Assembly (NCBI GenBank): GCA_025934025.1
Contig: JAICYU010000004.1
Span: 1-41,165 of the forward strand
DNA length: 41,165 nt
Direction: 5' to 3'
Origin: Terriglobales bacterium
Lineage (GTDB): Bacteria > Acidobacteriota > Terriglobia > Terriglobales > Acidobacteriaceae
Part shown: in pieces, positions 25,956 to 34,104 of the stretch
Layout of the letters: every line of letters starts with the position of its first letter
Numbering within the stretch: position 1 is the first letter of the stretch
The notes under the pieces: model-generated
What the model was told of the DNA's origin: nothing
The model's database searches: none
Seen by the model: the letters and a program-made list of their open reading frames with translations, nothing else
Position numbers and translations under genes: made by a program

Positions 25956-28118
25956 TTAGCTTCTAAGGTTTCCGCCGATGGCTTCCAGCCCTTTGATGAT
26001 CTGGGCCGACCATTGTGCCACCTCGTCATCACGCAGTGTGTCCGTGCTGGATTGGAAATCAGCTCGCAGCAGAATTGAGTATTTTCCCGCCGGCACCAAG
26101 CCGCCGCGGAAGATTTCTGCCGGAGAGAAGTCCTGCAAGTCGGAGAGGTTTAATTTCGCCACTGCTTCCTGAATTTGCCCGAAGGTCACGTTCTCAGGAA
26201 ACAGAAATGAGAAGTCACGCGAGACGGCAGGGAACTTTGAAATCGGCCGATAACGCGGTGAGCGCAATGGCAGCGCGAACAGGCAATCAAGGTAAAGCTC
26301 GGCAACGTAAATCTCCTGTTTCAGCTTGCGCGCTGCTGCGACATCGGGGTGCAACTGTCCGAATTGCGCCAGCACTTTGCCGCTGGAAACAATGCGTGCC
26401 GACCGGCCCGGATGGAAGTGACCGCTGGTCTGAGTGTCCAAGCAAGAATTGGGAATTTCAAATTGTGCAAGCAGAGTGCTCACATCGCCTTTCAGATCGA
26501 AGAACGAATGCGATCTGACTTGCGCGTGTACGCTTTGCTCCTGCGCCTTGCCAGTTGCGCCGAGGCTCAGCATCTTTTTCTCTTCTGATTTCCTGTCCGC
26601 GAATTCAAAGACATGCCCCGCTTCGAACAGACGAACATCGTTGGTTCCGCGATTCAGGTTCCAGGCCAGCATGTCGAGCATTCCCGGAAGCAATGAGGTG
26701 CGCATGGCGGACTGCCCTTCGCTAAGCGGATTCGCCAGCATGACAGAAGTCGCGGCGGAGAATGCCTTCGCGTCGGCTGGAGAGATGAAGGTTGGCGAGA
26801 TGGCTTCGTTATAGCCCAGGGCCAGCAACTCTGAGCGCAGGCGGTGTTCCTTGCCAGCATCGGGCAGCTCGATTACACCGCCGGAAAACGAGGGCAGGGT
26901 ATTGGAAAATTTGTTGTAGCCGTAGATGCGTGCGATCTCTTCAATCAGATCAATCTCGCGCTCGATATCGAGACGCCAGGTGGGCAGGTCTACCATCCAG
27001 CTTGCAATCAGCTGCGTGACGCGGGCTGTGCCAAGCCCTGTTTTCTTGGCAACGTCTTGTATGACTGCTGTGCGATTTTCCGGCGACTCTCCTGTCGCCG
27101 CTTTGATCGCGTTCTTCATCTCCTCCGGCATTTCGGCTTTCACAGCTTTGGCTACGAAGCCCAGCCTGCGCAGAATGGTTTCGACCGTTTTATCCGGGAT
27201 TTCCTGGCCAAGATGGCGGAGGATTTCGCTGAGACGCAGCCAGATGCCGTGCCGCACCAGGTGACCCCCGATCACATCCACCGGCTCGCCTTCCAGTTCG
27301 CCTCCGGCGGTTTGCAGGATGAGTTCGGCCACGCGGTTGCAGGCCGGCAGGGTAGCGCCCCAGTCGGCCCCGCGTTCGAAGATGTGCGAAGCATCGGTGT
27401 GCATGCCAAGGCGCCGCGCGGTTTTGCGCACGGTCGCCGGATCAAACCACGCCGACTCAATCAAAATATTTTTTGTTGATTCTGAAATCGCCGAATCGAG
27501 ACCGCCCATCACTCCGGCCAGGGCCACGGGCTTTGCTGCATCAGCGATCACCAGATCTTCGGGATCGAGTTTGCGCTCGACACCATCAAGGGTCTTCAGC
27601 GTTTCGCCGGCGCGAGCACGACGAACAATGATCTTGCCGCCCGCAACCTTGTCCGAGTCGAACGCATGTGTGGGATGGCCAAGCTCCATCAATGTGTAAT
27701 TGCTGGCATCCACGGCATTGCTCACGCCACCGTGGTCATCAATCTTCAGACGTTCCAGCATCCACTTAGGAGAAGGCCCGATTTTCACGTTCCGGACCAC
27801 CTGTGCCGTGTAACGCTTGCAGCCTTCCGCATCTTGAATTTCAATTGGGAAAGGCTTTGCTGCGGGTTTCGCATGAGGCAGCTTCGCTTTGATCGGCTTA
27901 AGCTCAATGTCGTAGATGGCGCAGCACTCGCGCGCCACGCCGTAGTGGCACATGGCATCGGGACGATTGGCCCCGATCTCCATCTCAAAGAGCAACCGGC
28001 CGTCAATCTCTTTGACAGATTCCACCGCAACGCCGGCGAGAGTGAGATCGTTCGCTAGTTTCCGGTCATCGGTCTTGAGATCAACGAATTCGCGCAGCCA
28101 GTTGGGAGAGATACGCAT
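25956..28118 (-). CDS. pheT: Phenylalanine--tRNA ligase beta subunit, short form
   Basis: Charges tRNA-Phe with phenylalanine together with PheS. The start is ATG 28118 with GGAGGAG 5 bases upstream; the frame opens a little earlier but without a binding site. 720 residues against the usual ~800. The normal N-terminal tRNA-binding OB domain is missing: the first ~38 residues (ISPNWLREFVDLKT..ADVTLAGVAVESVKEI) lead straight into EIGANRPDAM..YGVARE. The B3/B4 region, B5 region and C-terminal anticodon-binding domain (about 625-720) are recognisable. An extra ~50-residue segment (about 326-376) interrupts the B5 region. Downstream of pheS. Confidence 0.95.
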   Translation of the reverse strand: MRISPNWLREFVDLKTDDRKLANDLTLAGVAVESVKEIDGRLLFEMEIGANRPDAMCHYGVARECCAIYDIELKPIKAKLPHAKPAAKPFPIEIQDAEGCKRYTAQVVRNVKIGPSPKWMLERLKIDDHGGVSNAVDASNYTLMELGHPTHAFDSDKVAGGKIIVRRARAGETLKTLDGVERKLDPEDLVIADAAKPVALAGVMGGLDSAISESTKNILIESAWFDPATVRKTARRLGMHTDASHIFERGADWGATLPACNRVAELILQTAGGELEGEPVDVIGGHLVRHGIWLRLSEILRHLGQEIPDKTVETILRRLGFVAKAVKAEMPEEMKNAIKAATGESPENRTAVIQDVAKKTGLGTARVTQLIASWMVDLPTWRLDIEREIDLIEEIARIYGYNKFSNTLPSFSGGVIELPDAGKEHRLRSELLALGYNEAISPTFISPADAKAFSAATSVMLANPLSEGQSAMRTSLLPGMLDMLAWNLNRGTNDVRLFEAGHVFEFADRKSEEKKMLSLGATGKAQEQSVHAQVRSHSFFDLKGDVSTLLAQFEIPNSCLDTQTSGHFHPGRSARIVSSGKVLAQFGQLHPDVAAARKLKQEIYVAELYLDCLFALPLRSPRYRPISKFPAVSRDFSFLFPENVTFGQIQEAVAKLNLSDLQDFSPAEIFRGGLVPAGKYSILLRADFQSSTDTLRDDEVAQWSAQIIKGLEAIGGNLRS

Positions 28119-28171
28119 TATCTCCTCCCCTCTATGGCGTTCAAGCAAAAAGGCACAAAAAATGTATGAGG

Positions 28172-28333
28172 TGTCATTTCGACAGTCGCGTTAAGCGAGC
28201 GAGAGTTTTTTTCAGTGCGCGAGTAGCGACGGAGAAATCTGCTCCGGTCAAGCTGCAGCGAGAGCAGATCCCTCGGGTCCTGTTCGCAAGCTGAAGAAAG
28301 CGCTTGCTCACTCGCGGACCTCTCGGGATGACA
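28172..28333. repeat. Inverted-repeat element between pheS and pheT
   Basis: Ends TGTCATTTCGA and CTCGGGATGACA are imperfectly complementary; the interior has GAGCAGATCCCTCGGG and other GAGCGA/GCGAG motifs. A diverged relative of the 2416-2658 element. It separates pheS and pheT by 365 bp, unusual for this gene pair. Confidence 0.6.
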
Positions 28334-28483
28334 GTCGTTAAGAGCGTGGCGAGTCATTTTTTTACATACAGGTAAAAACCACGAACGTGCTTTCTGGTGC
28401 TCCGGTTTGGTACCCTGCTTCCGTGTTTGTAAATTCCGCAGCTCGATCCGAAGCACTTCTGCACGGGGGTTGAGTGCTGATTG

Positions 28484-29587
28484 CTACGCAAACTGCTCCA
28501 AAAACCGCACGTCCCCCTGATAGAACAACTGAATGTCATCAATTCCATACTTCAACATGGTGATTCGTTCCACGCCCATGCCGAAAGCGAAGCCGCTGAT
28601 TTTCTGCGAATCGTAGCCGTTCTGCTCGACGAACTTGAAAACGTTCGGGTCCACCATGCCGCAGCCCAGCAGTTCGATCCAGCCGCTCATCTTGCACAAT
28701 CTGCATCCTTTGCCGCCGCATTTGAAGCATGTGATGGATACGTCAGCGCTTGGCTCGGTGAAAGGGAAGAAGGAAGGAAAGAAGCGCGTTTTCACGTTCG
28801 ACCCAAACAGCGACTTCATCGCATGGTCCAGCGTGCCCTTCAGATCGCAGAAGGTGATGTTTGTATCCACTGCCAGACCTTCAACCTGGTGAAAAATGGG
28901 CGAGTGCGTGGCGTCCGCCGTGTCAGCACGATGCACCTTGCCGGGAATTACAGCTCGCACCGGCGGAGGTTGATTCAGCATGGTGCGGATCTGCACCGGA
29001 GAAGTGTGGGTGCGCAGCAGCAGGCGGTCGCGCTGGGGCTTCTTCTCCTGTCCGGCGACAAACAATGTGTCTTGCGTATCGCGCGCGGGATGATTGGGCG
29101 GGAAGCTCAGGGCTTCAAAATTGTAATAATCGGTCTCGATCTCAGGGCCATCGGCGACGGAGTATCCCATCCTGCGGAATACATCCACGATTTCGGTCAT
29201 GGTGCGGATGACCGGATGCTCGGCCCCAAGCGGACGACGGATGCCTGGCAGGGTGATGTCGAGTCGTTCGGATTCGAGCCGCGAGCTTGCCGCGGTGCTG
29301 GATGTGCGGTGCTGCGCGACACCAACCGCCTTCTCTACCTCAGTTTTAAGCTGATTCACGCGCGCGCCGACTTCGCGTTTGGCAGTGCCCGGAGCCGCCT
29401 TCAGCCATAGGTCGTTGACTTGCGTGAGAATGCCGTTCTTGCGGGCCATCCAGCGATCGCGAAATACTCTCCAATCATTCTCGCCGGCGATGGCAGTCGC
29501 TTCCTGGCGAACTGCCTGTAGAAGTTCGTGAGCAGCCTGATCAAGCGCCGCCGGAGAGTAGTCTTCGAGTTTGGAGACGGTGTACAT
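28484..29587 (-). CDS. pheS: Phenylalanine--tRNA ligase alpha subunit
   Basis: Catalytic subunit of the class II synthetase, 367 residues. N-terminal coiled-coil (about 10-110) followed by the catalytic core: HPVIRTMTEIVDVFRRMGY, GKVHRADTADATHSPIFHQVEG (motif 2), SFFPFTEPSADV, GSGWIELLGCGMVDPNVF and GFAFGMGVERITMLKYGI (motif 3). Start: ATG 29587 is preferred over an upstream GTG, since the latter lies in a palindromic repeat; neither has a good Shine-Dalgarno. Downstream of rplT in the infC-rpmI-rplT-pheST order. Confidence 0.96.
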   Translation of the reverse strand: MYTVSKLEDYSPAALDQAAHELLQAVRQEATAIAGENDWRVFRDRWMARKNGILTQVNDLWLKAAPGTAKREVGARVNQLKTEVEKAVGVAQHRTSSTAASSRLESERLDITLPGIRRPLGAEHPVIRTMTEIVDVFRRMGYSVADGPEIETDYYNFEALSFPPNHPARDTQDTLFVAGQEKKPQRDRLLLRTHTSPVQIRTMLNQPPPVRAVIPGKVHRADTADATHSPIFHQVEGLAVDTNITFCDLKGTLDHAMKSLFGSNVKTRFFPSFFPFTEPSADVSITCFKCGGKGCRLCKMSGWIELLGCGMVDPNVFKFVEQNGYDSQKISGFAFGMGVERITMLKYGIDDIQLFYQGDVRFLEQFA

Positions 29588-29597
29588 TCGATCAACC

Positions 29598-29656
29598 ACA
29601 AAGGACACAAAGGGCGCTTTGAATCCTTCGTGAACCTTTGTGTCCTTGGAGGTTAC
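29598..29656. repeat. AAGGACACAAAGG inverted repeat between rplT and pheS
   Basis: ACAAAGGACACAAAGG (about 29598-29613) is complementary to CCTTTGTGTCCTT (29635-29648) around an AT-richer loop. Looks like the other CAAAG-type dispersed palindromes. Confidence 0.6.
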
Positions 29657-29662
29657 GCTCTT

Positions 29663-30028
29663 TTACGCAGCTTTCGCGTTGGCCTGCTTGGCTGTTGCAG
29701 CCAGAGCCGTGAATCCCGCTGGATCGTTGACCGCGATATCGGCGAGTACCTTGCGATCGAGTTCCACGCCGGCTTTCTTGAGCCCGCTGATGAACTGGTT
29801 ATAGCTGATGCCGTTCATCTTGGCGGCGGCGCCGATGCGCACAATCCAGATAGAGCGGTACTGGCGCTTTTTCTGGCGCCGTCCGGAGTAGGCGAACTTG
29901 AGCCCGCGCTCCACGGATTCTTTGGCGGAGCGATACAACTTGGATTTTGTAAGGAAATATCCGCTTGCGCGCTCTAGTATCTTTTTGCGGCGCTGGCGGC
30001 GTTTGGTACCACGTTTTACGCGAGGCAT
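29663..30028 (-). CDS. rplT: 50S ribosomal protein L20
   Basis: L20 assembles early on 23S rRNA and in many bacteria represses its own infC-rpmI-rplT operon. ATG 30028 has AGGAG 5 bases upstream and begins the family sequence [19 protein letters not shown]. 121 aa; a longer frame upstream is discarded. Typical [14 protein letters not shown] and a C-terminal Ala/Lys tail. Confidence 0.96.
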   Translation of the reverse strand: MPRVKRGTKRRQRRKKILERASGYFLTKSKLYRSAKESVERGLKFAYSGRRQKKRQYRSIWIVRIGAAAKMNGISYNQFISGLKKAGVELDRKVLADIAVNDPAGFTALAATAKQANAKAA

Positions 30029-30182
30029 GATGCTCCTTTTCGAGTGCCGGATTTCCGGCGGTTCTGCGGCTGGAGGGAAGGTATCCCTTTTCGCACGTGT
30101 TGTTGATTTCAGATCCTGCCTCAGCGCTGAGATCAACTCAGGCGGGTGGGATTCTGTCCCGTATCGCCAGCGGTTAGCTAGC

Positions 30183-30377
30183 TTAGTACGGAATCATCCT
30201 CGAAACCTTGGCGTGATCGGCATCGCTCACCAGGGTGCTTCCTCCCAGTTGCCGCTTCCGCTTGGTGTCCTTCGAGGTAAGGATATGGCGCTTAAAAGCC
30301 TTGGCCCGCTTGATCTTGCCGGTGGCGGTTTTCTTGAACCGCTTGGCTGCGCCTTTATGTGTTTTCAGTTTGGGCAT
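30183..30377 (-). CDS. rpmI: 50S ribosomal protein L35
   Basis: 64 residues, [33 protein letters not shown], the classic L35 sequence. The gene lies between infC and rplT as usual, but the spacers (152 and 154 bases) are longer than in compact operons and carry several small hairpins (for example CCCAGCG-C..-GCGCTGGG at about 30423-30442). Confidence 0.95.
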   Translation of the reverse strand: MPKLKTHKGAAKRFKKTATGKIKRAKAFKRHILTSKDTKRKRQLGGSTLVSDADHAKVSRMIPY

Positions 30378-30529
30378 TGTTGTGTGTTGCCCCGCTGGGG
30401 CTTTCCTGTTTTCTCGACAATTCCCAGCGCTTCCGCGCTGGGCTAACTCGTTCCGCGCTTATGGCGCTGAATTCGCGATCTGCTCTCGACGGCGATTTAG
30501 TTAACAACCTGCGGACCGTTTACGCGGAC

Positions 30530-31123
30530 TTAAGACGTTCTCTGCGCGCCAGCCGCCGGAACTGATTGCTGCTGCGGAGGCCGCTGTTCCGGCTTCTTGG
30601 CGCCGGGGACTTGCTTGGGAGGCGCCATGATCACGTGCATGGTGTTTCCTTCCATGCGCGGCCGGAACTCCACGATTCCTTTATCGCCTACTTCCTTTAC
30701 CAGTCGGTCCAGCACCGCGCGGCCCAGATTTTGATGGGCCATTTCACGACCGCGAAACCGCAGACTGGCTTTCACCTTATCGCCCTCGCCGAGGAAACGC
30801 AGCACGTGGTTGCGCTTGGTCACGTAATCGTGCTCGTCCACGTTGACGCTGAACTTTACTTCCTTCAGGACGATCTGCTTCTGGTTCTTCTTCGCCGCGC
30901 GTTCTTTCTTTTCCTGCTCGTAAAGATATTTGCCGTAATCCATGATGCGGCACACCGGAGGCACCGCATTGGGTGAGATCTCTACCAGGTCAAGGTTCTG
31001 TTCCCGGGCCCGCTTCAGCGCATCGTAGGGCGCGATAACGCCCAATTGATTTCCATCAGCATCAATCACGCGAATTTCCCGCGCGCGGATGCGATCATTC
31101 ATGCGAATAAAACGCTTATCTAT
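30530..31123 (-). CDS. infC: Translation initiation factor IF-3, ATA-type start
   Basis: IF-3 binds the 30S subunit and checks the start codon; family members are known to start at rare codons for autoregulation. GGAGGA (31128-31133) is 5 bases upstream of an ATA at 31123, giving IDKRFIRMNDRIRAREIRVID, which matches typical IF-3 starts; a plain ATG 18 bases further up would run over the binding site. N-domain (about 10-75) and C-domain (90-180: KEVKFSVNVDEHDYVTK, KVKASLRFRGREMAH, MEGNTMHVIMAP) are normal. A Lys/Pro/Gln-rich tail follows. ~197 residues. Confidence 0.93.
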   Translation of the reverse strand: MDKRFIRMNDRIRAREIRVIDADGNQLGVIAPYDALKRAREQNLDLVEISPNAVPPVCRIMDYGKYLYEQEKKERAAKKNQKQIVLKEVKFSVNVDEHDYVTKRNHVLRFLGEGDKVKASLRFRGREMAHQNLGRAVLDRLVKEVGDKGIVEFRPRMEGNTMHVIMAPPKQVPGAKKPEQRPPQQQSVPAAGAQRTS

Positions 31124-31158
31124 ACAATCCTCCAGCCTCATTCTGCTGAACGAGGGTC

Positions 31159-31191
31159 AAAAAAACGTCCCAGCAAGTGTTCTCTGTGGGA
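31159..31191 (-). promoter_or_regulatory. Terminator-like hairpin in the infC leader
   Basis: On the reverse strand TCCCA (31191-31187), a 14-base loop and TGGGA (31172-31168) are followed by CG and a run of seven T (31165-31159), ahead of the infC binding site. A preceding hairpin (TGCCGCG with CGTGGCA, 31215-31193) could compete. This is the layout of an attenuator; L20 control of this operon is known in other bacteria, but direct evidence here is only the structure. Confidence 0.45.
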
Positions 31192-31225
31192 ATGCCACGG
31201 AGCCGACACGCGGCAAGACACAAAA

Positions 31226-31254
31226 ATTATAACATGGCGGCTTTCGAGTAAAGC
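31226..31254 (-). promoter_or_regulatory. Probable infC operon promoter
   Basis: A perfect -10 TATAAT (31226-31231, reverse strand) overlaps the mtaB stop codon; a weak -35 (CTTTAC, spacer ~16) lies upstream. Transcription would start near 31219, giving infC a leader of about 95 bases. Confidence 0.45.
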
Positions 31255-32666
31255 TGTTGTTCCAGCCGTAAATCGGGATCTGGCGTTCCTGAAGGCGATG
31301 CACAAAGCCCATCATCCGTGACCCGCTCGACCTTCACCGCGAGGCTTTCATTCGGAGAGAAACAGCCAGCGATTTTTACCTTCAGGTAATTGTCGCTGAG
31401 GGCTTCTGTTGACTCGGAGTTGCCGGTTTTAAGCGTGATTACCTGAAGCGTTGCACTGATAAATCCCCGCCTGAAAGCAAGGTTCTTTTCTGCCGCCAGC
31501 TCTCGCAGAATCTGGTTGCGTTCGCGTGCGACGTGAACCGGCACCTGGGCGGGCATGGCTGCGGAAGGCGTACCGGGACGCGACGAGTAGGTGAATACAT
31601 GCAAGTACGTAAATGGCAGGCGTTCAATGAAGTCGCGGCTTTCCTCGAACAATTCCCCGGTTTCTCCAGGGAAGCCCACCATCACGTCAGCGCCGATCGC
31701 CGCGTCCGGCATGGCTTCGCGAATTTTCCTGACTTTCTCCGCGTAGTGCCACGGGCGGTATTTGCGGCGCATCAGCCGCAGGATATAGTCGCTGCCGGAT
31801 TGCAGCGGCAGATGCGCATGCCTGGCGATCCGGCGCGAGCCGGCGACCAGCGCGATCAATTCATCGGTCCAGTCCATCGGCTCAACGGAGCTGATCCGTA
31901 TCTTCTGGATATCGGTGTGGTCCAGCAGCGCTCGCAATAGATGGACAAACTGCAGCTGAGGAGTGAAATCGCGGCCCCAGCGACCTAGATTGATGCCGCT
32001 GAGCACGATCTCCTTGTATCCCGCGGCAACCAGCGCGTTCGCTTCCTCGATCACCCGCTCGTGGTGCAACGACCGGCTTTGCCCTCTTACGCTCGGAATA
32101 ATGCAGAACGAGCAGCGGTTGTTGCAGCCATCCTGAACTTTCAGGTTGGGACGTGTCCTGTCTTCAGAAGCCTCTCCGGCAAAAACCGGCGCTGCGATCA
32201 GCTCTGTATGAGCAAAGATGTCGCCAGTCAGAGTGAAAGCGGGCGCGGAAAGCGCGAGGCGTTCAACCGAAACAAAATTCCCATTCGCCCCGGACGCAAT
32301 CGCCGGCACCAGATGCTTGTGCGAATTTCCCACTACCCAGGTAACTCCAGGAAGGGCTGCAACCTCCTCCGGGGCGCGCTGGGCGTAACAGCCGGTCACC
32401 AAAATCCTCGCATCAGGATTCTCCCGCTGGGTGCGCCGGACCGCGGCCCGCGCGTCATGATCTGCCGCCGCTGTGACGGTGCAGGTGTTGAGTACTACAA
32501 TGTCAGCATGGCCCGGCGAGTCGGTGGGCTCAAGACCGCGTTCCCTAAGCTGGCGCTCGATTGCTGCGCCGTCCGCTTGAGTGGCGCGGCAACCAAAGTT
32601 TTGCAGGAAGAACCGAGGCACATTCAGGATTATAATTTCTTCGTGCTTCGTCTGAACCAGCAGCAT
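31227..32666 (-). CDS. mtaB: tRNA (ms2t6A37) methylthiotransferase MtaB, radical SAM
   Basis: Methylthiolates t6A at position 37 of tRNAs. N-terminal UPF0004 domain with three Cys (C26, C62, C93: FFLQNFGCRATQAD, LNTCTVT, VTGCYAQ). Radical SAM domain with CNNRCSFC (C181, C185, C188), then PLQSGSD..LRLMRRKYR. C-terminal TRAM-like region from about 415. It resembles MtaB more than MiaB (NFGCRATQADG, GINLGRWG). 479 residues. ATG 32666 has AAAGG 7 bases upstream. Runs into infC; the infC promoter overlaps its stop. Confidence 0.88.
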   Translation of the reverse strand: MLLVQTKHEEIIILNVPRFFLQNFGCRATQADGAAIERQLRERGLEPTDSPGHADIVVLNTCTVTAAADHDARAAVRRTQRENPDARILVTGCYAQRAPEEVAALPGVTWVVGNSHKHLVPAIASGANGNFVSVERLALSAPAFTLTGDIFAHTELIAAPVFAGEASEDRTRPNLKVQDGCNNRCSFCIIPSVRGQSRSLHHERVIEEANALVAAGYKEIVLSGINLGRWGRDFTPQLQFVHLLRALLDHTDIQKIRISSVEPMDWTDELIALVAGSRRIARHAHLPLQSGSDYILRLMRRKYRPWHYAEKVRKIREAMPDAAIGADVMVGFPGETGELFEESRDFIERLPFTYLHVFTYSSRPGTPSAAMPAQVPVHVARERNQILRELAAEKNLAFRRGFISATLQVITLKTGNSESTEALSDNYLKVKIAGCFSPNESLAVKVERVTDDGLCASPSGTPDPDLRLEQQLYSKAAML

Positions 32667-32738
32667 CTCACAACCTTTGTTAGTTGCTGCTGCATCTCAC
32701 TGACCGCCGTATGAGGGTCAAGTTCCCCGGAGAATCGC

Positions 32739-33173
32739 ATGAAACGCCGCATCCTGCTCGTTGACGACGAACTCGCCATCCTGCTCACGCTGAAGGCAGT
32801 CCTTGAAATTCATGGCTTCGACGTTGAGACCGCCGCCTCAGGAAGAGAAGCTGTTTCAAAACTGAAGGCTTCGAGCTACCACATGGTGATCACGGACATG
32901 AAGATGGAGCACGAACGCGCCGGTTATGACGTGATCCGTTCCGCCAAGAAGACTGATTACAACCCTGCGGTCGCCATTCTTACCGCCTATCCCCTGCTCG
33001 GGAGTGACTGGAAGGATGAAGGCGCCCAGTCCATGCTGGTGAAGCCGATGAATACCGATGATCTGCTTCGCCAGATCGAAGCGCTGCTCATTCAGCATGA
33101 GGACCAGAAGCACCGCCGCGCAGAGCTACGCAGCAAAAATGGCAAGACCCAGGTAGCGAAGCGCCCGGCATAG
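32739..33173 (+). CDS. Single-domain response regulator (CheY-like)
   Basis: A receiver domain with the acidic pocket D9/D10, phosphoacceptor D53 (VITDMKM), conserved T82 (ILTAYP) and K102 (VKP). No DNA-binding output domain follows, only a ~25-residue basic tail, so it probably acts through protein contacts. No histidine kinase is adjacent; partner unknown. 144 aa. Confidence 0.9.
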   Translation: MKRRILLVDDELAILLTLKAVLEIHGFDVETAASGREAVSKLKASSYHMVITDMKMEHERAGYDVIRSAKKTDYNPAVAILTAYPLLGSDWKDEGAQSMLVKPMNTDDLLRQIEALLIQHEDQKHRRAELRSKNGKTQVAKRPA

Positions 33174-33233
33174 TTTTCTCGGTAACGCTCGCCAACTCAT
33201 CCCAGCAATGTGTTGAACCCGGAAGCCCTGTCG

Positions 33234-33551
33234 TTATGCCGAAGCTGCGGTCGTTTTTCTCTGCTGGAAACATTCCCGGCAAAAGACTGGACGACCCTGC
33301 GTAGGCTTGAACGGGACCGTTGTTTCCCGCTGGCATCCGGAACAGATCGCCTTGGTTTCCACGCGCTGAAAGTTTGTGCCGCTGGGGCTGTGCGAGATTC
33401 CCAGCGCCTGGGACCGCTTGGTTTTGCAATTCTTGCAACGCTTGGGTTCGTTTTTGAATTGCTTATCGTGGAAGAAGAGCTGCTCGCCGGCAGTGAAAAT
33501 GAAATCAGCGTCGCAGTCTACACATTTCAGAACCTTATCCTGGAACTCCAT
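33234..33551 (-). CDS. Zinc-ribbon protein with paired CxxC motifs
   Basis: 105 residues with three to four zinc-ribbon pieces: CVDCDADFIFTAGEQLFF (C10, C13), CKNCKTKR (39, 42), CSGCQRE (about 70, 73) and CRECF (90, 93). The order of CxxC groups and the FIFTAGEQ.FF segment fit the small family of CxxC-x17-CxxC proteins common in soil bacteria. Function unknown; nucleic-acid binding is possible. Confidence 0.8.
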   Translation of the reverse strand: MEFQDKVLKCVDCDADFIFTAGEQLFFHDKQFKNEPKRCKNCKTKRSQALGISHSPSGTNFQRVETKAICSGCQRETTVPFKPTQGRPVFCRECFQQRKTTAASA

Positions 33552-33759
33552 TGAGAGTGTCCCCCTTTCCTCTCACTCCCAAAGAACTGGCCCAAAACGA
33601 GAACACTCATCCGTCAGGTCCTCAAGAGTGACACCTACCACCGGGTTCGGCCCCGCGCCTACAGCAAAAACTTACGACTGCAAGACGACTCTTTATGAAT
33701 TCCAGAATTACTGCGAAATGAAGGCCGGACCGCCGGGGGTCACCAGCGGCCCGGTAGGA

Positions 33760-33957
33760 TTAGTCTTGTTCTTTGCGGGCCTTTTTACGGTTCCGCTTTC
33801 TTGCCAATGCTTCTTTCACTCGGCGCTTTTCGCCTGGCTTCAAATAAAACGAGTGCCGCTTTACCTCTTTAATGATGTCCTCTTGCTGGACTTTCCGCTT
33901 AAAACGGCGCAATGCATTCTCAAGAGGCTCTCCCTCTTGAATTCGAACTTCAGCCAA
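33760..33957 (-). CDS. rpsU: 30S ribosomal protein S21
   Basis: 65 residues, highly basic: VRIQEGEPLENALRRFKRKVQQEDIIKEVKRHSFYLKPGEKRR. Helps start-codon selection on the small subunit. Followed by the zinc-ribbon gene on the same strand at a distance of about 200 bases. Confidence 0.95.
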   Translation of the reverse strand: MAEVRIQEGEPLENALRRFKRKVQQEDIIKEVKRHSFYLKPGEKRRVKEALARKRNRKKARKEQD

Positions 33958-34104
33958 GTATGATTACACCCCCCAACTTACCTGGATGGACATTGTGAGT
34001 TTTGCAGCCCAACCGTATCAAGTCAAGGGAATACTGAAGCAAATTTGCGGCACTCGCGTCAAAATCGGCCATCTCTGAAGCGAGTAGCTGCCGGTTGCAA
34101 GGCC

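Noticed and set aside
33552-33759. RNA gene between rpsU and the zinc-ribbon gene
   Set aside because: Some GC-rich complementarity near 33720-33765 but no consistent tRNA or known ncRNA shape.
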